DNA of 64,000 nt from Streptomyces sp. NBC_00341 (GTDB taxonomy: Bacteria; Actinomycetota; Actinomycetes; Streptomycetales; Streptomycetaceae): contig NZ_CP108002.1 of the NCBI RefSeq assembly GCF_041435055.1, positions 5,270,001 to 5,334,000 on the forward strand, given 5' to 3'. A program made the position numbers and the translations under genes. Positions 1-9,299 of this stretch are shown here, piece after piece. The notes under the pieces are model-generated. The model searched no databases. It saw only the letters and a program-made list of their open reading frames with translations, and was not told the DNA's origin. Within the stretch, counting starts at the first letter, position 1. Each line of letters opens with the position of its first letter.

Positions 1-1
1 T

Positions 2-3000
2 GCGAAGACCCCGGGCCAGAAGGGCTGTGCTGTTGGCCGGACGCTGCCCACGAGCAACGACACCAAGGCCGGCTCCCTGACGACGCGGCTGACTCTCCCC
101 ACGGCCGCACCCATGCTCGCCGCTGCGGACAATGCATCGATTCCGGCGCCCGTCACCACGCACGGCCAGGAACTCTCGCTGGCCGAGGGGACGGTTCTCC
201 TCGCTGCGACGGCGGCCGAGTCGGGACCGTCCGGCAGCTTCAAGGCGACGTCCCTCGCCCCGTCCGCCTCGTGGGCTGCCGGGGGTTCGAACGGCGCGTT
301 CTCGTGGAACTACCCGATCGGTGTCCCTGATGTGCCTGGCGAGACGGCGCCGGACCTGAAGCTGAGCTACTCCTCGCAGTCGGTTGACGGGCGCACCGCG
401 TCGACGAACAACCAGGCCAACAGCATCGGCGACGGCTGGTCGATGGAGCCGGGCTACATCGAGCGTCAGTACATCTCGTGCGCGGACGACACCAAGAACA
501 GCAACACCACCGCCAAGGTCGGTGACCTGTGCTGGAAGAAGGACAACGCCGTCATCAACCTCGGCGGCCAGTCCAACAGCCTCATCAAGGACACGGTTTC
601 GGGCGAGTGGCACCTGGAGAGCGACGACGGCACCAAGGCCGTCAAGCTGACCGACACGGCCCTAGCCAACGGGGACAACGACGGCGAGCACTGGCGCGTC
701 ACCACCCCTGACGGAACCATCTACTACTTCGGCTACAACCGGCCCGAGGGCTGGGCCACGGGGAAGGCCGAGACCAACTCGACCTGGACCGTTCCGGTCT
801 ACGGCAACCAGACTGGAGAGCCGTGCCACGCCACGGCGTTCAAGGACTCCTGGTGCCAGCAGGCGTGGCGCTGGAACCTGGACGCGGTTGTCGACCCGCA
901 CGGCGATGCCATGACGTATTACTGGGACAAGGAAACCAACTACTACGGTCGCAACGTCAACCCGTCCACCGGTGACTCCACTGCCACCGTCTACGACCGC
1001 GGTGGTTCCCTCAAGCGCATCGAGTACGGCCTGCGCTCCACCAATTTCTACGAGAAGCCGGCGGCCAAGGTCGACTTCACGACCTCCGAGCGTTGCCTGA
1101 GCGACTGCGGAACCTTCGACAAGGCTCACGCGAAGAACTGGCCGGACGTTCCCTTCGACCGCTACTGCGCCTCGGGCACCCAGTGCAAGGACCGGTACTC
1201 CCCGTCCTTCTGGAGCCGTAAGCGCATCACCAAGATCGATACCTCGGTGCGGGTCGGCAGCGCGTACAAGCCGGTCGACACCTGGGCCCTGACTCAGGAG
1301 TTCCCGAGCACCGGCGATGGCAGTGACCCCGCCCTGTGGCTTGCGTCCCTCACGCGTACCGGGCACACCGGCACCGGCGACGTCACCCTGCCGGCCGTCG
1401 GCTTCAAGGGCCTGACGCTCCCCAACCGCGTCGAGGGCGCGACCACCGGCGGTGATCCGGACCCTGTCCCGGCGATGTGGCGGTACCGCGTCTACGGCAT
1501 CACCACGGAGACCGGGGGAACCCTCGGCATCACGTATTCACCGGCCGACTGCAAGGCCGGCGACGTGCCGTCCCCGACGTCCAACACGCGACGCTGCTAC
1601 CCCGTGAAGTGGTCGCCGCCCGACGCGCCCGCCGCGAACTACGAGCCGTATCTGGACTGGTTCCACTCCTATGTCGTCACCCAGATCCTGGAGACGGACA
1701 ACACCGGTGGCGCTCCGGCCAAGCAGACGGACTACAGCTACCTGGACGGTATGGGCTGGGCCAAGTCCAAGGACGACGAGTTCACCACCGCCAAGCATCT
1801 GACCTACAGCGACCGCAAGGGCTACGGGCGGGTTCAGGTACGCACCGGCGCGGCCCCCGACCAGCGGACACTGAAGGAATACCGCTACTTCAGGGGCATC
1901 GACGGCGCAGCCGTCAAGGACCACGAGGGCGTCGCTGTCACCGACAAGGAGGCCTTCGCGGGGATGACCCGCGAAGAGGCCACCTACAACGGTGACGGTG
2001 GCAAGCTGGAGACGGCAACGAGCTTCGAGCCATGGCTGTCCGCCGCCACGGCCACGGAGACCCGGGCCGAGGGCCTCCCCGCGCTCAAGGCGTATGCCAC
2101 CGGTGGGGGAAGCGAGCAGACGCGCACGGCTGTAGGGGCCGGATGGCGCACCACTCAGGTCCAGCGGACCTTCGACGCCGTGGGCCAGATCCTCACGGAG
2201 TCGGAACTCGGGGACACCGCGAAGACGGGCGACGAGCAATGCACCACCACGACCTACGCCCGCAACGCAACGGCCAACATCCTCACGCTCGTCTCCGAAG
2301 CCAAGACCGTGGCCCGCGCGTGCGGTACCACCCCCACCCTGCCCAATGACCTGATCTCGGCACAGCGGAACTACTACGACGGTGCGACCAGCCTCACCAC
2401 CGCACCCGTCAAGGGCGATGTGACCCGCCTGGACGAACAGGACGCCAAGGGCACCGGCTATCTCACCACTGCCACGCACACCTACGACCAGCACGGCCGC
2501 GAGAAGACCGCGACCGACGCGCTGAAGAACACCACCACCACCGCATACACCCCGGCCACCACCGAAGCCCCCACTTCGATCAAGGTGACCAACGCGTTGA
2601 AGCACGAATCCACCACGACCTACGAGCCGGCCCGCGGCGTCGCCACCGCGGAGGTGGATGCCAACGGGAAGCGCACCGAGGCGGTCCATGACGGCCTCGG
2701 CCGCGTGCTGAAGGTGTGGGAGCCGGGATGGGCCAAGGCCGATCACGCCGACAAGCCCTCCGCCCAGTACAGCTACACGATCTCCAAGACCGCTGCCAAC
2801 GCCGTCGCCACCAGCACGTTGAAGCAGAACGGCGACTACCGCACCACCTACGCGCTGTTCGACGGGCTGCTGCGCGAACGCCAGACGCAGGCACCGGCCA
2901 GCGGTACCCAGGACCGCATCATGACCGAGACGATGTACGACACCCGTGGCTGGGCCTGGCAGTCGTACGCCGCCTATTACACGACCGGGCTTCCCTCGGC

Positions 3001-5692
3001 GAAGCTTGCGTCCACCACGGTGAACAAGGTCCCGGCCGCGACACAGAACCTGTTCGATGGCACAGGACGGATCACCGACTCGCTGTCGGTCAAGTACGGA
3101 GACGAGCAGTGGCGCACCAAGACGGCCTTCGGCGGTGACCGGACCACGGTGATCCCGCCGAAGGGCGGAACCGCTTCAACCACGGTGACCGACGCCCGTG
3201 GCCGCACGACCGAACTCCTCCAGTACACCGACGCAGCACGGACGTCCTCACAGAAGACCACGTACACGTACGGGAAGTACGACGAACCGAAGTCGGTCAG
3301 CGACCCCGACGGCAATGTCTGGAGCTACACCTTCGACAGCCGTGGCCAGAAGACCGTGGTCGACGACCCGGACCAGGGCGAGGTCCACAACACGTACGAC
3401 GCCGCCGGTCGCGTCACGGCTGTGTCCAACGACCGTCACATCACTCTGACCACGGAGTACGACAAGCTCGGACGCAAGACCGGCGTCAAGCAGGGCGACA
3501 CCGCACTGTCGAAGTGGACGTACGACACGCTGGCCAAGGGGCAGCTCACCAGTAGCACGCGCTACGTGGACGGCGCGGCGTACACCACCGCGATCGGAGC
3601 CTTCGACGACCGCTACCAGCCCACGTCCACCACCACCACGGTTCCCTCCGCGGCCGGGGGACTGGCGGGCACGTACACCTGGACCTACGGCTACAAGCCC
3701 GAGACCGGCGCTTTGCTCTGGACGTTGAACCCCGCTGTCGGGAACATTCCCGCCGACCGCGTCACCACCAACTACAACAGCGACGACCTGCCCTTCCGGG
3801 TCAGTGGCGGACTTGGCGTCCTGGTCTCCAACACGACCTACGACGCGTTCTCCCGCTCCCAGCGACTTGAGTACGGAGCCACGCTGGGCAAGAAGGTCTA
3901 CAAGTCCCAGATCTACGACGAGCACACCGGCCGCGTGACGCGGCAGATCACCGACCGGGACATCGCACCACAGCGCGTGGACGACACCTCGTACTCCTAC
4001 GACCCCGCCGGTAACGTCACAGGAGTGACATCGGTCAGCGGTCAGGACGCGCAGAAGTCCACCGATACCCAGTGCTTCAAGAACGATCCCCTGGGCCGGC
4101 TGACCGAGGCATGGACCGCGAAGACGGACTGCACCACCACCCCCTCGAAGTCCACGGTCGGAGGCCCGGACGCCTACTGGCAGAGCTACGGCTACGACGC
4201 GCTGGGCAACCGCACCGAGCAGACCGAACACGCCGCCACGACCACCGGCACGGACGCGACCACCACCTACACCCACCCCGCGCCCGGTACGGGCCTGCCC
4301 CACGGTGTGCAGCAGGCCACGGTCAACGGCGGCCCGGACAACGGCCGCACCAGCACCTTCGAGTACGACGAGACGGGCAACACCACCAAGCGCACCGTCG
4401 GCACCACCACCCAGAACCTGACCTGGGACCCGGAGGGCCACCTCGCCACGCTCACCGAGGCCGGCAAGACCAGCAGTTACCTCTACGACGCCGACGGCAA
4501 CCGGCTCATCACCAAGAACGCCGACGGCTCCAGCACCCTCACCCTGCCCGACGGCGACCAGCTCGACCTGGCCGCGAACGGCACCAAAACCGGTACCCGC
4601 TACTACACGCACAACGGAGAAACAGTCGCGGTCCGCACCGGCGGAACCATCTCCTACCTCATCAGCGACCACCAAGGCACGGCGATGAGCGCCATCGCTG
4701 TCGGCACCCTCGCCATCACCCGAAGAAAACAACTCCCCTTCGGTCAGCTCAGATCCGCACAGTCAACGGCCTTCGGAACCCGCGGCTTCGTCGGCGGAAC
4801 CAACGACCCCACCGGCCTCACCCACCTCGGCGCCCGCGAATACGACCCCACCCTCGGCCGCTTCCTCAGCGTCGACCCCATCATCGACACCGCTGACCCG
4901 GCCCAGATGAACGCGTACAGCTACGCCCACAACAGCCCCCTCACAAAGTCCGACCCGGACGGCCTCCGCCCGGACGGCCCGGCCGGCGGCGCTTCATACA
5001 ACGACGACCGCTGGGCGGCCGACCGCGGAATGAACGCGGGGTACACCTACAAGAGCGGAAAGTGGGTCTGGCACCAGACACCCAAGTCCTGGTTCGATCC
5101 CCGCTACCAGGCGTACGTAGCAAACCCGAGCAGCTACAAGGTCTACCACTACAACGCGGCCGCAGTGGTTGCTGCCAGAGCCGCACAAGCGGCAGCGTCG
5201 GCTGTCGCCAGAGCCAAGGCACAAGCAGCAGCGCAGGCCAGAGCCGAGGCCGAACGTCGCAAGAGGGATGGTGTCCTTGTGAGCGTCCTCAAGGGAAACT
5301 ACGGAACGGCGTGGAGCAAGTCCAAGCCAGCCGTGCATGGCGCCATAGGGAAGATCAACAACCTGCAGAGTCATCTGGCTGGTGCCACCTACGAGACTCT
5401 GGCACGCGTGTCTGGGGCCAAATGTTTTGAGAAGCAGGGCCTGACGGTGTGCCAGACAGCGCAACCCTTGTACGGACGTGGAGGGACGAACGTCGGAGGC
5501 ACTTACGTCACAGGATTTGAAAAAGCGTACGTCGAAGATGATCGGCTGGATCACGAAAGCGTGCACACGAAGCAGTGGGAAAAATCGGGATTCCTCTTCA
5601 TGCCGAAATACTTCATGGCTGGAACTGACCCCTGCCACAACAGGTATGAGATCGATGCCGGTCTAGGGAAGGGCGGGTACCTCCCATGCTGA
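2..5692 (+). CDS. RHS/YD-repeat polymorphic toxin, 5' partial, with C-terminal HExxH domain
   Basis: The reading frame is open to the left window edge, so the start lies outside; the first internal ATG is at 113. Numbering from that Met, residues about 60-110 resemble the SpvB/RHS N-terminal region, followed by hundreds of residues of YD-type repeats (YDxxGRxxx) and the RHS core (GAREYDP near 1573, then PLTKSDPDG ending near 1617). The last ~240 residues form the variable toxin tip: an Ala/Arg/Lys-rich helical linker, then a domain with HESVH at 1814-1818 and a downstream Glu at 1846, which fits a zinc metallopeptidase-like effector. In this family the RHS shell encapsulates the C-terminal toxin and releases it after cleavage. 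G+C falls visibly in the tip region, as expected of an exchanged cassette. The family call is firm; the enzymatic activity of the tip is inferred from the motif only. The next gene overlaps its stop codon. Confidence 0.93.
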   Translation, partial: AKTPGQKGCAVGRTLPTSNDTKAGSLTTRLTLPTAAPMLAAADNASIPAPVTTHGQELSLAEGTVLLAATAAESGPSGSFKATSLAPSASWAAGGSNGAFSWNYPIGVPDVPGETAPDLKLSYSSQSVDGRTASTNNQANSIGDGWSMEPGYIERQYISCADDTKNSNTTAKVGDLCWKKDNAVINLGGQSNSLIKDTVSGEWHLESDDGTKAVKLTDTALANGDNDGEHWRVTTPDGTIYYFGYNRPEGWATGKAETNSTWTVPVYGNQTGEPCHATAFKDSWCQQAWRWNLDAVVDPHGDAMTYYWDKETNYYGRNVNPSTGDSTATVYDRGGSLKRIEYGLRSTNFYEKPAAKVDFTTSERCLSDCGTFDKAHAKNWPDVPFDRYCASGTQCKDRYSPSFWSRKRITKIDTSVRVGSAYKPVDTWALTQEFPSTGDGSDPALWLASLTRTGHTGTGDVTLPAVGFKGLTLPNRVEGATTGGDPDPVPAMWRYRVYGITTETGGTLGITYSPADCKAGDVPSPTSNTRRCYPVKWSPPDAPAANYEPYLDWFHSYVVTQILETDNTGGAPAKQTDYSYLDGMGWAKSKDDEFTTAKHLTYSDRKGYGRVQVRTGAAPDQRTLKEYRYFRGIDGAAVKDHEGVAVTDKEAFAGMTREEATYNGDGGKLETATSFEPWLSAATATETRAEGLPALKAYATGGGSEQTRTAVGAGWRTTQVQRTFDAVGQILTESELGDTAKTGDEQCTTTTYARNATANILTLVSEAKTVARACGTTPTLPNDLISAQRNYYDGATSLTTAPVKGDVTRLDEQDAKGTGYLTTATHTYDQHGREKTATDALKNTTTTAYTPATTEAPTSIKVTNALKHESTTTYEPARGVATAEVDANGKRTEAVHDGLGRVLKVWEPGWAKADHADKPSAQYSYTISKTAANAVATSTLKQNGDYRTTYALFDGLLRERQTQAPASGTQDRIMTETMYDTRGWAWQSYAAYYTTGLPSAKLASTTVNKVPAATQNLFDGTGRITDSLSVKYGDEQWRTKTAFGGDRTTVIPPKGGTASTTVTDARGRTTELLQYTDAARTSSQKTTYTYGKYDEPKSVSDPDGNVWSYTFDSRGQKTVVDDPDQGEVHNTYDAAGRVTAVSNDRHITLTTEYDKLGRKTGVKQGDTALSKWTYDTLAKGQLTSSTRYVDGAAYTTAIGAFDDRYQPTSTTTTVPSAAGGLAGTYTWTYGYKPETGALLWTLNPAVGNIPADRVTTNYNSDDLPFRVSGGLGVLVSNTTYDAFSRSQRLEYGATLGKKVYKSQIYDEHTGRVTRQITDRDIAPQRVDDTSYSYDPAGNVTGVTSVSGQDAQKSTDTQCFKNDPLGRLTEAWTAKTDCTTTPSKSTVGGPDAYWQSYGYDALGNRTEQTEHAATTTGTDATTTYTHPAPGTGLPHGVQQATVNGGPDNGRTSTFEYDETGNTTKRTVGTTTQNLTWDPEGHLATLTEAGKTSSYLYDADGNRLITKNADGSSTLTLPDGDQLDLAANGTKTGTRYYTHNGETVAVRTGGTISYLISDHQGTAMSAIAVGTLAITRRKQLPFGQLRSAQSTAFGTRGFVGGTNDPTGLTHLGAREYDPTLGRFLSVDPIIDTADPAQMNAYSYAHNSPLTKSDPDGLRPDGPAGGASYNDDRWAADRGMNAGYTYKSGKWVWHQTPKSWFDPRYQAYVANPSSYKVYHYNAAAVVAARAAQAAASAVARAKAQAAAQARAEAERRKRDGVLVSVLKGNYGTAWSKSKPAVHGAIGKINNLQSHLAGATYETLARVSGAKCFEKQGLTVCQTAQPLYGRGGTNVGGTYVTGFEKAYVEDDRLDHESVHTKQWEKSGFLFMPKYFMAGTDPCHNRYEIDAGLGKGGYLPC

Positions 5693-6207
5693 GAAGGTCA
5701 GGAAGAGCGTCAATCGCGACACTGCTTCTCCTCGCCGCTGGCCTAGCCTCTTGCAAGGGGCCCTCTCCAAGCTCCCTGAGGTTCGGGTACCGATGGGACG
5801 ATCACGGGAACGTCGTGATCGCCTACCCCATCTGCCCAGTGAGCAAGGTGTCCAGGGCCAAGGCCTACGTCCATGTGGAGCATGGGGAAAAGGTCAGCTC
5901 GAGGACGTTGTGGAGCGCCGAAGGGGCAAATTCCAAAAAGGTGGAACAAGGTCTTTTTACCGTAGGATCACCAGATGGCTTCCGTCGCGAAGAGAGACCG
6001 CTCATGAATAAGCTCCCCGGAGGGTTCTATGTAAATGTGAAGGAAGTCAAGCGGGACGGGTATCGTGAATCCTCCAGAGGAGACTGGATAGATCAGTCAG
6101 TCCGTCCTTCGTCCCCGTTGAAGCCTGGCGAATACGTGACCTCGGGCGGCAAGATCGTCAGCCGAAAATGGGTGAACGATCAGATGAGGTGCGACGAGGC
6201 GTCCTGA
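5686..6207 (+). CDS. Putative lipoprotein, candidate immunity protein for the RHS toxin
   Basis: A 173-aa protein that starts 7 nt inside the RHS stop region (ATG at 5686, RHS stop ends at 5692), so it is probably translationally coupled. The N-terminus is a lipoprotein signal: basic MLRRSGRAS, a Leu/Ala-rich core, and a lipobox-like LASC giving Cys at about residue 23. The mature part is soluble-looking, with Cys in AYPICPV and near the C-terminus, and no recognised domain. Its position directly after a toxin tip is where cognate immunity genes sit, and a surface-anchored lipoprotein would suit a toxin that acts at or enters through the envelope. Immunity is inferred from context. Base composition is less G+C-rich than the housekeeping genes further right. 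Confidence 0.72.
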   Translation: MLRRSGRASIATLLLLAAGLASCKGPSPSSLRFGYRWDDHGNVVIAYPICPVSKVSRAKAYVHVEHGEKVSSRTLWSAEGANSKKVEQGLFTVGSPDGFRREERPLMNKLPGGFYVNVKEVKRDGYRESSRGDWIDQSVRPSSPLKPGEYVTSGGKIVSRKWVNDQMRCDEAS

Positions 6208-6369
6208 GTCCGGCGCAAAGGACTCCCACGGTGCCGGGCAGGATATAACGCCAGCCCGGCGCCGCAGTCGTGCTTCCCGTAACGGTCGCTGTCGACCCCT
6301 GTACCACCAGCCGACTGGAACACTTAGTGTCCTGAGTCGGTAGTTCGCTTGAGTTTATAGGGTGGGGCG

Positions 6370-6582
6370 ATGTCTGGCGGACCGGCCACGCTCGGGGCGC
6401 AGCGGAGGATCGCGGACGAATAGGTCGAAGCCCTGGTCGCCAGGACGCTTGGCCAAACACTACCGACCGGTGATTCGCACTGGTCGATGCGTTCGATGGC
6501 CGAGGCGGAGAGCATGTCACAGTCGGCCGTCTCACGGATCTGGCGGGCGTTCGGCCTCAAGCCCCACATCGTGGAGACCTGA
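6370..6582 (+). pseudogene. IS630-family transposase remnant
   Basis: A short reading frame from ATG 6370 is broken by an in-frame TAG at 6421. It continues as VEALVARTLGQ, then HWSMRSMAEAESMSQSAV and SRIWRAFGLKPHIVET before TGA at 6580-6582. The pattern HWS-RSMA-SQSAVSRIWRAFGLKPH is the helix-turn-helix region of IS630-like transposases from actinobacteria. The DDE catalytic part is absent, so this is a 5' fragment. It lies directly before the decayed RHS copy and may mark the event that brought it in. Confidence 0.72.
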
Positions 6583-6620
6583 GCCAGCTGTGGTGCCTGG
6601 TCGAGGATGCTGCCCACTTT

Positions 6621-6840
6621 CCAAAATCGGTACCCGCTACTACACGCACAACGCGGAACAACTCCCTTTCGGACGGCTCAGATCCCTGCAGTCAACAGCC
6701 TTCGCGCAGGAGTGGGAAAATGGATCTGACACCGGACAAGCCAGTCCTGGTTCGATCGCCGTTGCCAGGCGTGCAGCGCAAACCCGAGCAGCTATAAGGT
6801 GCACCACTACAACGCCGTTCAAGTTGCCGCTGACAGGGAT
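6621..6840 (+). pseudogene. Decayed second copy of the RHS 3' coding region
   Basis: Three blocks match the upstream RHS gene in the same order, with the intervening sequence deleted. 6621-6655 matches 4586-4615 (GGTACCCGCTACTACACGCA shared). 6653-6705 matches 4731-4777 (CTCAGATCC...CAGTCAAC...GCCTTCG). About 6750-6835 matches about 5088-5175 (GTCCTGGTTCGATC, then CAAACCCGAGCAGCTA and CACTACAACGC). The RHS core motif block is missing, so the copy cannot encode a functional protein. It appears to be the leftover front end of a second toxin tip whose neighbour (6878-7477) may be the surviving immunity gene. Confidence 0.85.
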
Positions 6841-6877
6841 CAAGCACCGATCAGGGGCCGTCGCGGGAGGGGCCGTC

Positions 6878-7477
6878 ATGAGGGAGTTGCGAGGCAGCTA
6901 CAGGGTGCACTTCGGGCTGGCGTTGGTGCTCTGCGGGATCGACCTGCTTTGTATGGCCTCGACTTGGCTACCCGGTGAATACATTGTGCCCAAGTGGCTC
7001 GTAGTGGGCTTGTTCCTTTCGTCTTTCCCGGTCTTCGCCGTTGCCCTCGCCCGTACCTTCACCAGCGGAGCCTCGTCCCAGTTGATGGGGCGACGAAATG
7101 CCGACCGGTTGATTAGCTATGTTCTGCTGCTGCCGCCCACCCTCAAGCTCGCGTACGCGTTCATCATCTGCCTGGCCGTGCTTGGCTTTGCAACCGGTGC
7201 CGGAACGGCTGAGGACGTACACGCAGACGCGTCAGGCTATTACTACACCTACTGGGACAAGACCGATAATCCACAGCACAGTGCCAGGGCCGAGCTCACC
7301 GAGTCCGAGTACTACGAGGCGCTGAAGAGCCAACTCCGGATTTTCTGCGCCGGCCCGGCTATTTTCCAGGCGTTTGGCAGCTTCTTCGTCCTCGCCTCCG
7401 CGTCAGCGGCCGCCGGTCGCACCCTGACGGCTCCGGAGCGTTCGGACGGTCCTGCGGAGGGATCCCGGTGGCCTTGA
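6878..7477 (+). CDS. Four-helix membrane protein, possible orphan immunity protein
   Basis: The chosen ATG at 6878 follows a GGGAGGGG ribosome-binding site at about 5 nt. The same frame is open back to 6362, but that part crosses the transposase and RHS remnants. The 199-aa product has four hydrophobic segments: about residues 8-30 (GLALVLCGIDLLCMAS), 33-58 (LVVGLFLSSFPVFAVAL), 75-105 (ISYVLLLPPTLKLAYA) and 160-182. A soluble acidic loop of ~45 residues (TAEDVHADASGYYY...) lies between helices 3 and 4. No known domain was recognised. Its place right after an RHS 3' remnant is what is expected of an immunity gene that outlived its toxin; that role is inference. Confidence 0.65.
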   Translation: MRELRGSYRVHFGLALVLCGIDLLCMASTWLPGEYIVPKWLVVGLFLSSFPVFAVALARTFTSGASSQLMGRRNADRLISYVLLLPPTLKLAYAFIICLAVLGFATGAGTAEDVHADASGYYYTYWDKTDNPQHSARAELTESEYYEALKSQLRIFCAGPAIFQAFGSFFVLASASAAAGRTLTAPERSDGPAEGSRWP

Positions 7478-7718
7478 CGGCCGGAGGCGCTCTCGTGGGT
7501 GAGGTGAATGCGTTGACGGTGGCTGTCGGGGCACACCCGCTGGCCGATTCGGGGCCGCCACCCCGCACTCTTCGCACGCCACGGGCGACCGTGCCGGATG
7601 GCCCCACCGCCCGCCGACCACGTTCCGTACAGCTCTGCCCGATGCCCTCAACCCGCTTGCCGCATCGCTGAGATGGACCCCAGGGCCTGACGCCCCCCGC
7701 CCCGGACCGAGGTCTATC

Positions 7719-8669
7719 GTGGGCGCTGTGCCCGCCTCTGAACTGAATCTGATCCGCATCGTTTCCCGCGATTCGCCCATGGCCCTCGCCCAGGTGGAGC
7801 GCGTCCGCGCGCTGCTGGCCGCCCGCTACCCGGACACCGTCACCGAGGTCGTCCCGGTCAGGACGACCGGCGACAAGTGGATGGGCGACCTCGCGGCGGT
7901 CGAGGGGAAGGGTGCGTTCACGAAGGAGGTCGACCAGGCGCTCCTCGCGGGCGAGGCGGATCTCGCGGTGCACTGCGTGAAGGACATCCCCGCCGACCGG
8001 CCGCTGCCCGCCGGTACCACCTTCGCCGCGTTCCTCGCCCGCGACGACATCCGGGACGCGCTCATCCACCCGGAGGGCCTCCGCCTCGACGAGCTCCCGG
8101 CCGGCGCCCGCGTCGGCACCTCGTCGGTCCGGCGCGTCGCCCAGCTGGCCGCCTCGCATCCCCACCTGGACTGCGTGCCGATGCGGGGCAACGCCAACCG
8201 CCGCCTGGAGAAGCTCGCCGCCGGGGAGGCCGATGCGCTGCTGCTGGCTCTCTCCGGGCTCGAACGCATCGGCCGTACCGACGTGATCACCGAGGTGCTG
8301 TCGCCCGAGCTGATGTGCCCGCCGATCGGCGCGGGAGTCCTCGCTCTGCAGTGCCGCGAGGACGACACCGCGTTGATCGACGTGATCAGCGAGCTGGGTG
8401 ATGCGGTCACCCACCGCGAGACGACCGCCGAGCGGATGCTTCTGCACGTCCTGCAAGGCCACTGCAACAGCCCGATCGCCGGATACGCCCAGGTCGAAGG
8501 CAGCGGCGAACTCTCGCTCCGAGCGAAGGTGTTCACCCCTGACGGCAAGACCGTCCTCAACGCCCACGAGTGGGCGGGGCCCCTCGACCCGGCCACCCTC
8601 GGCACGTCCGTCGCCGTCAGCCTGCTGCGTCAGGGTGCGCGTGAGCTGATCGACGGCATCGCGCACTGA
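7719..8669 (+). CDS. hemC: Hydroxymethylbilane synthase (porphobilinogen deaminase) paralogue
   Basis: A 316-aa protein that would polymerise four porphobilinogens to hydroxymethylbilane in tetrapyrrole synthesis. Family landmarks are present: the catalytic Asp in HCVKDIP (D89), substrate-binding arginines in GTSSVRR (133-139), [11 protein letters not shown] near 157-167, [12 protein letters not shown] near 201-212, and the dipyrromethane-cofactor cysteine in [13 protein letters not shown] (C249). It is divergent from the usual signature (GHCN instead of GGCQ). The GTG at 7719 has GAGG six bases upstream; GTG 7728 is an alternative. It stands alone, without hemA, hemD or hemB, so it is probably a second copy rather than the main hemACD enzyme, which is normally clustered elsewhere in Streptomyces. 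Confidence 0.88.
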   Translation: MGAVPASELNLIRIVSRDSPMALAQVERVRALLAARYPDTVTEVVPVRTTGDKWMGDLAAVEGKGAFTKEVDQALLAGEADLAVHCVKDIPADRPLPAGTTFAAFLARDDIRDALIHPEGLRLDELPAGARVGTSSVRRVAQLAASHPHLDCVPMRGNANRRLEKLAAGEADALLLALSGLERIGRTDVITEVLSPELMCPPIGAGVLALQCREDDTALIDVISELGDAVTHRETTAERMLLHVLQGHCNSPIAGYAQVEGSGELSLRAKVFTPDGKTVLNAHEWAGPLDPATLGTSVAVSLLRQGARELIDGIAH

Positions 8670-8682
8670 GTGGTGGCGCCGA

Positions 8683-8795
8683 GGGCGTGAGCGTCAGGTG
8701 GAACAGGGGGCTTACGTGCCACTCGATTTGGCGCCCCCTGCGGGGCAGCAGCGTGAACCCCCGCAGGGCTCGTCCCCGTACGTGGCTCGCGTCGG
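8683..8795 (-). pseudogene. Truncated copy of the gene at 10334-10717
   Basis: 8685-8757 matches 10359-10431 nearly base for base (GCGTGAGCGTCAGGTGGA, then CGTGCCACTCGAT and GCAGCAGCGTGAACC). After a gap of roughly 80-90 bases, CCCCGTACGTGGCTCGCG at 8775-8793 matches 10533-10550 closely. On the minus strand it keeps GFTLLPRRGRQIEWHVSPLF, the counterpart of GFTLLLREGRHIEWHVRPLL in the intact gene, but lacks the N-terminal half. Both copies point the same way, so they form an imperfect direct repeat bracketing 8.8-10.4 kb. Confidence 0.78.
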
Positions 8796-8840
8796 TCTTC
8801 CTCGGCGCCGTCGCGTCGGCCGGATGGCAGTGGCCACGCA

Positions 8841-9299
8841 TCACCAGGACAGCTGGGCGGTGCCGACGCCGTCCTCCTCGGTGTGGCGTCGGTTCAGGCG
8901 GGCGTAGATGGTTTTGCCCTGACCAGGGCCGGGGGCAGTGGTCACGGAGTCGGTGAGACGGCGGATCATGTGCCAGCCGAAGCCGCCCGTGCCATCGCTC
9001 AGGTCCGGGTCGCGTTCACACGGTGGTGAGGCGCTGGGGTCGCTGACCGCCACGTGCACCGACTCGGCGGTGGCGTCGAGTCGGAGGGTGTAGCTGCCGC
9101 CCCCGTGGCGCAACGCGTTGGTGGCGAGTTCGGACACCACCAGGATGAGAGTCTCCGCCGCTTCGGCTTCCAGCGCCGGGTCAAGACCGCGCGCGAAGGT
9201 GCGGGTGGCGTCGCGGGCGCGAGCCACGCCGGACAGGCTGTCGTCCTCGATGACCAGGGCTGCGGGCACTGCCGCGCCGGTCGTCGCTGTGCCGTTCAT
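8841..9299 (-). CDS. HATPase-domain ATP-binding protein (RsbW/SpoIIAB-like anti-sigma family)
   Basis: A 152-aa single-domain GHKL ATPase. The N-box is SELATNALRHG in the middle of the protein, and the G-boxes follow as SDGTGGFGWHMIRRL. Streptomyces have dozens of such small kinase-like proteins; characterised members phosphorylate anti-anti-sigma factors or bind sigma factors, and others accompany WhiJ/AbaA-type HTH regulators. No cognate anti-sigma antagonist is adjacent. The ATG is at 9299. The nearest relative in the window is the HATPase at 12277-12747. Domain call is secure; the partner is unknown. Confidence 0.86.
   Translation of the reverse strand: MNGTATTGAAVPAALVIEDDSLSGVARARDATRTFARGLDPALEAEAAETLILVVSELATNALRHGGGSYTLRLDATAESVHVAVSDPSASPPCERDPDLSDGTGGFGWHMIRRLTDSVTTAPGPGQGKTIYARLNRRHTEEDGVGTAQLSW

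Noticed and set aside
662..1366. Long open frame antisense to the RHS gene
   Set aside because: Val/Gly/Arg-rich translation with no family resemblance; it mirrors the RHS coding frame as is usual in G+C-rich DNA. The same holds for the antisense frame at 3248-4732.
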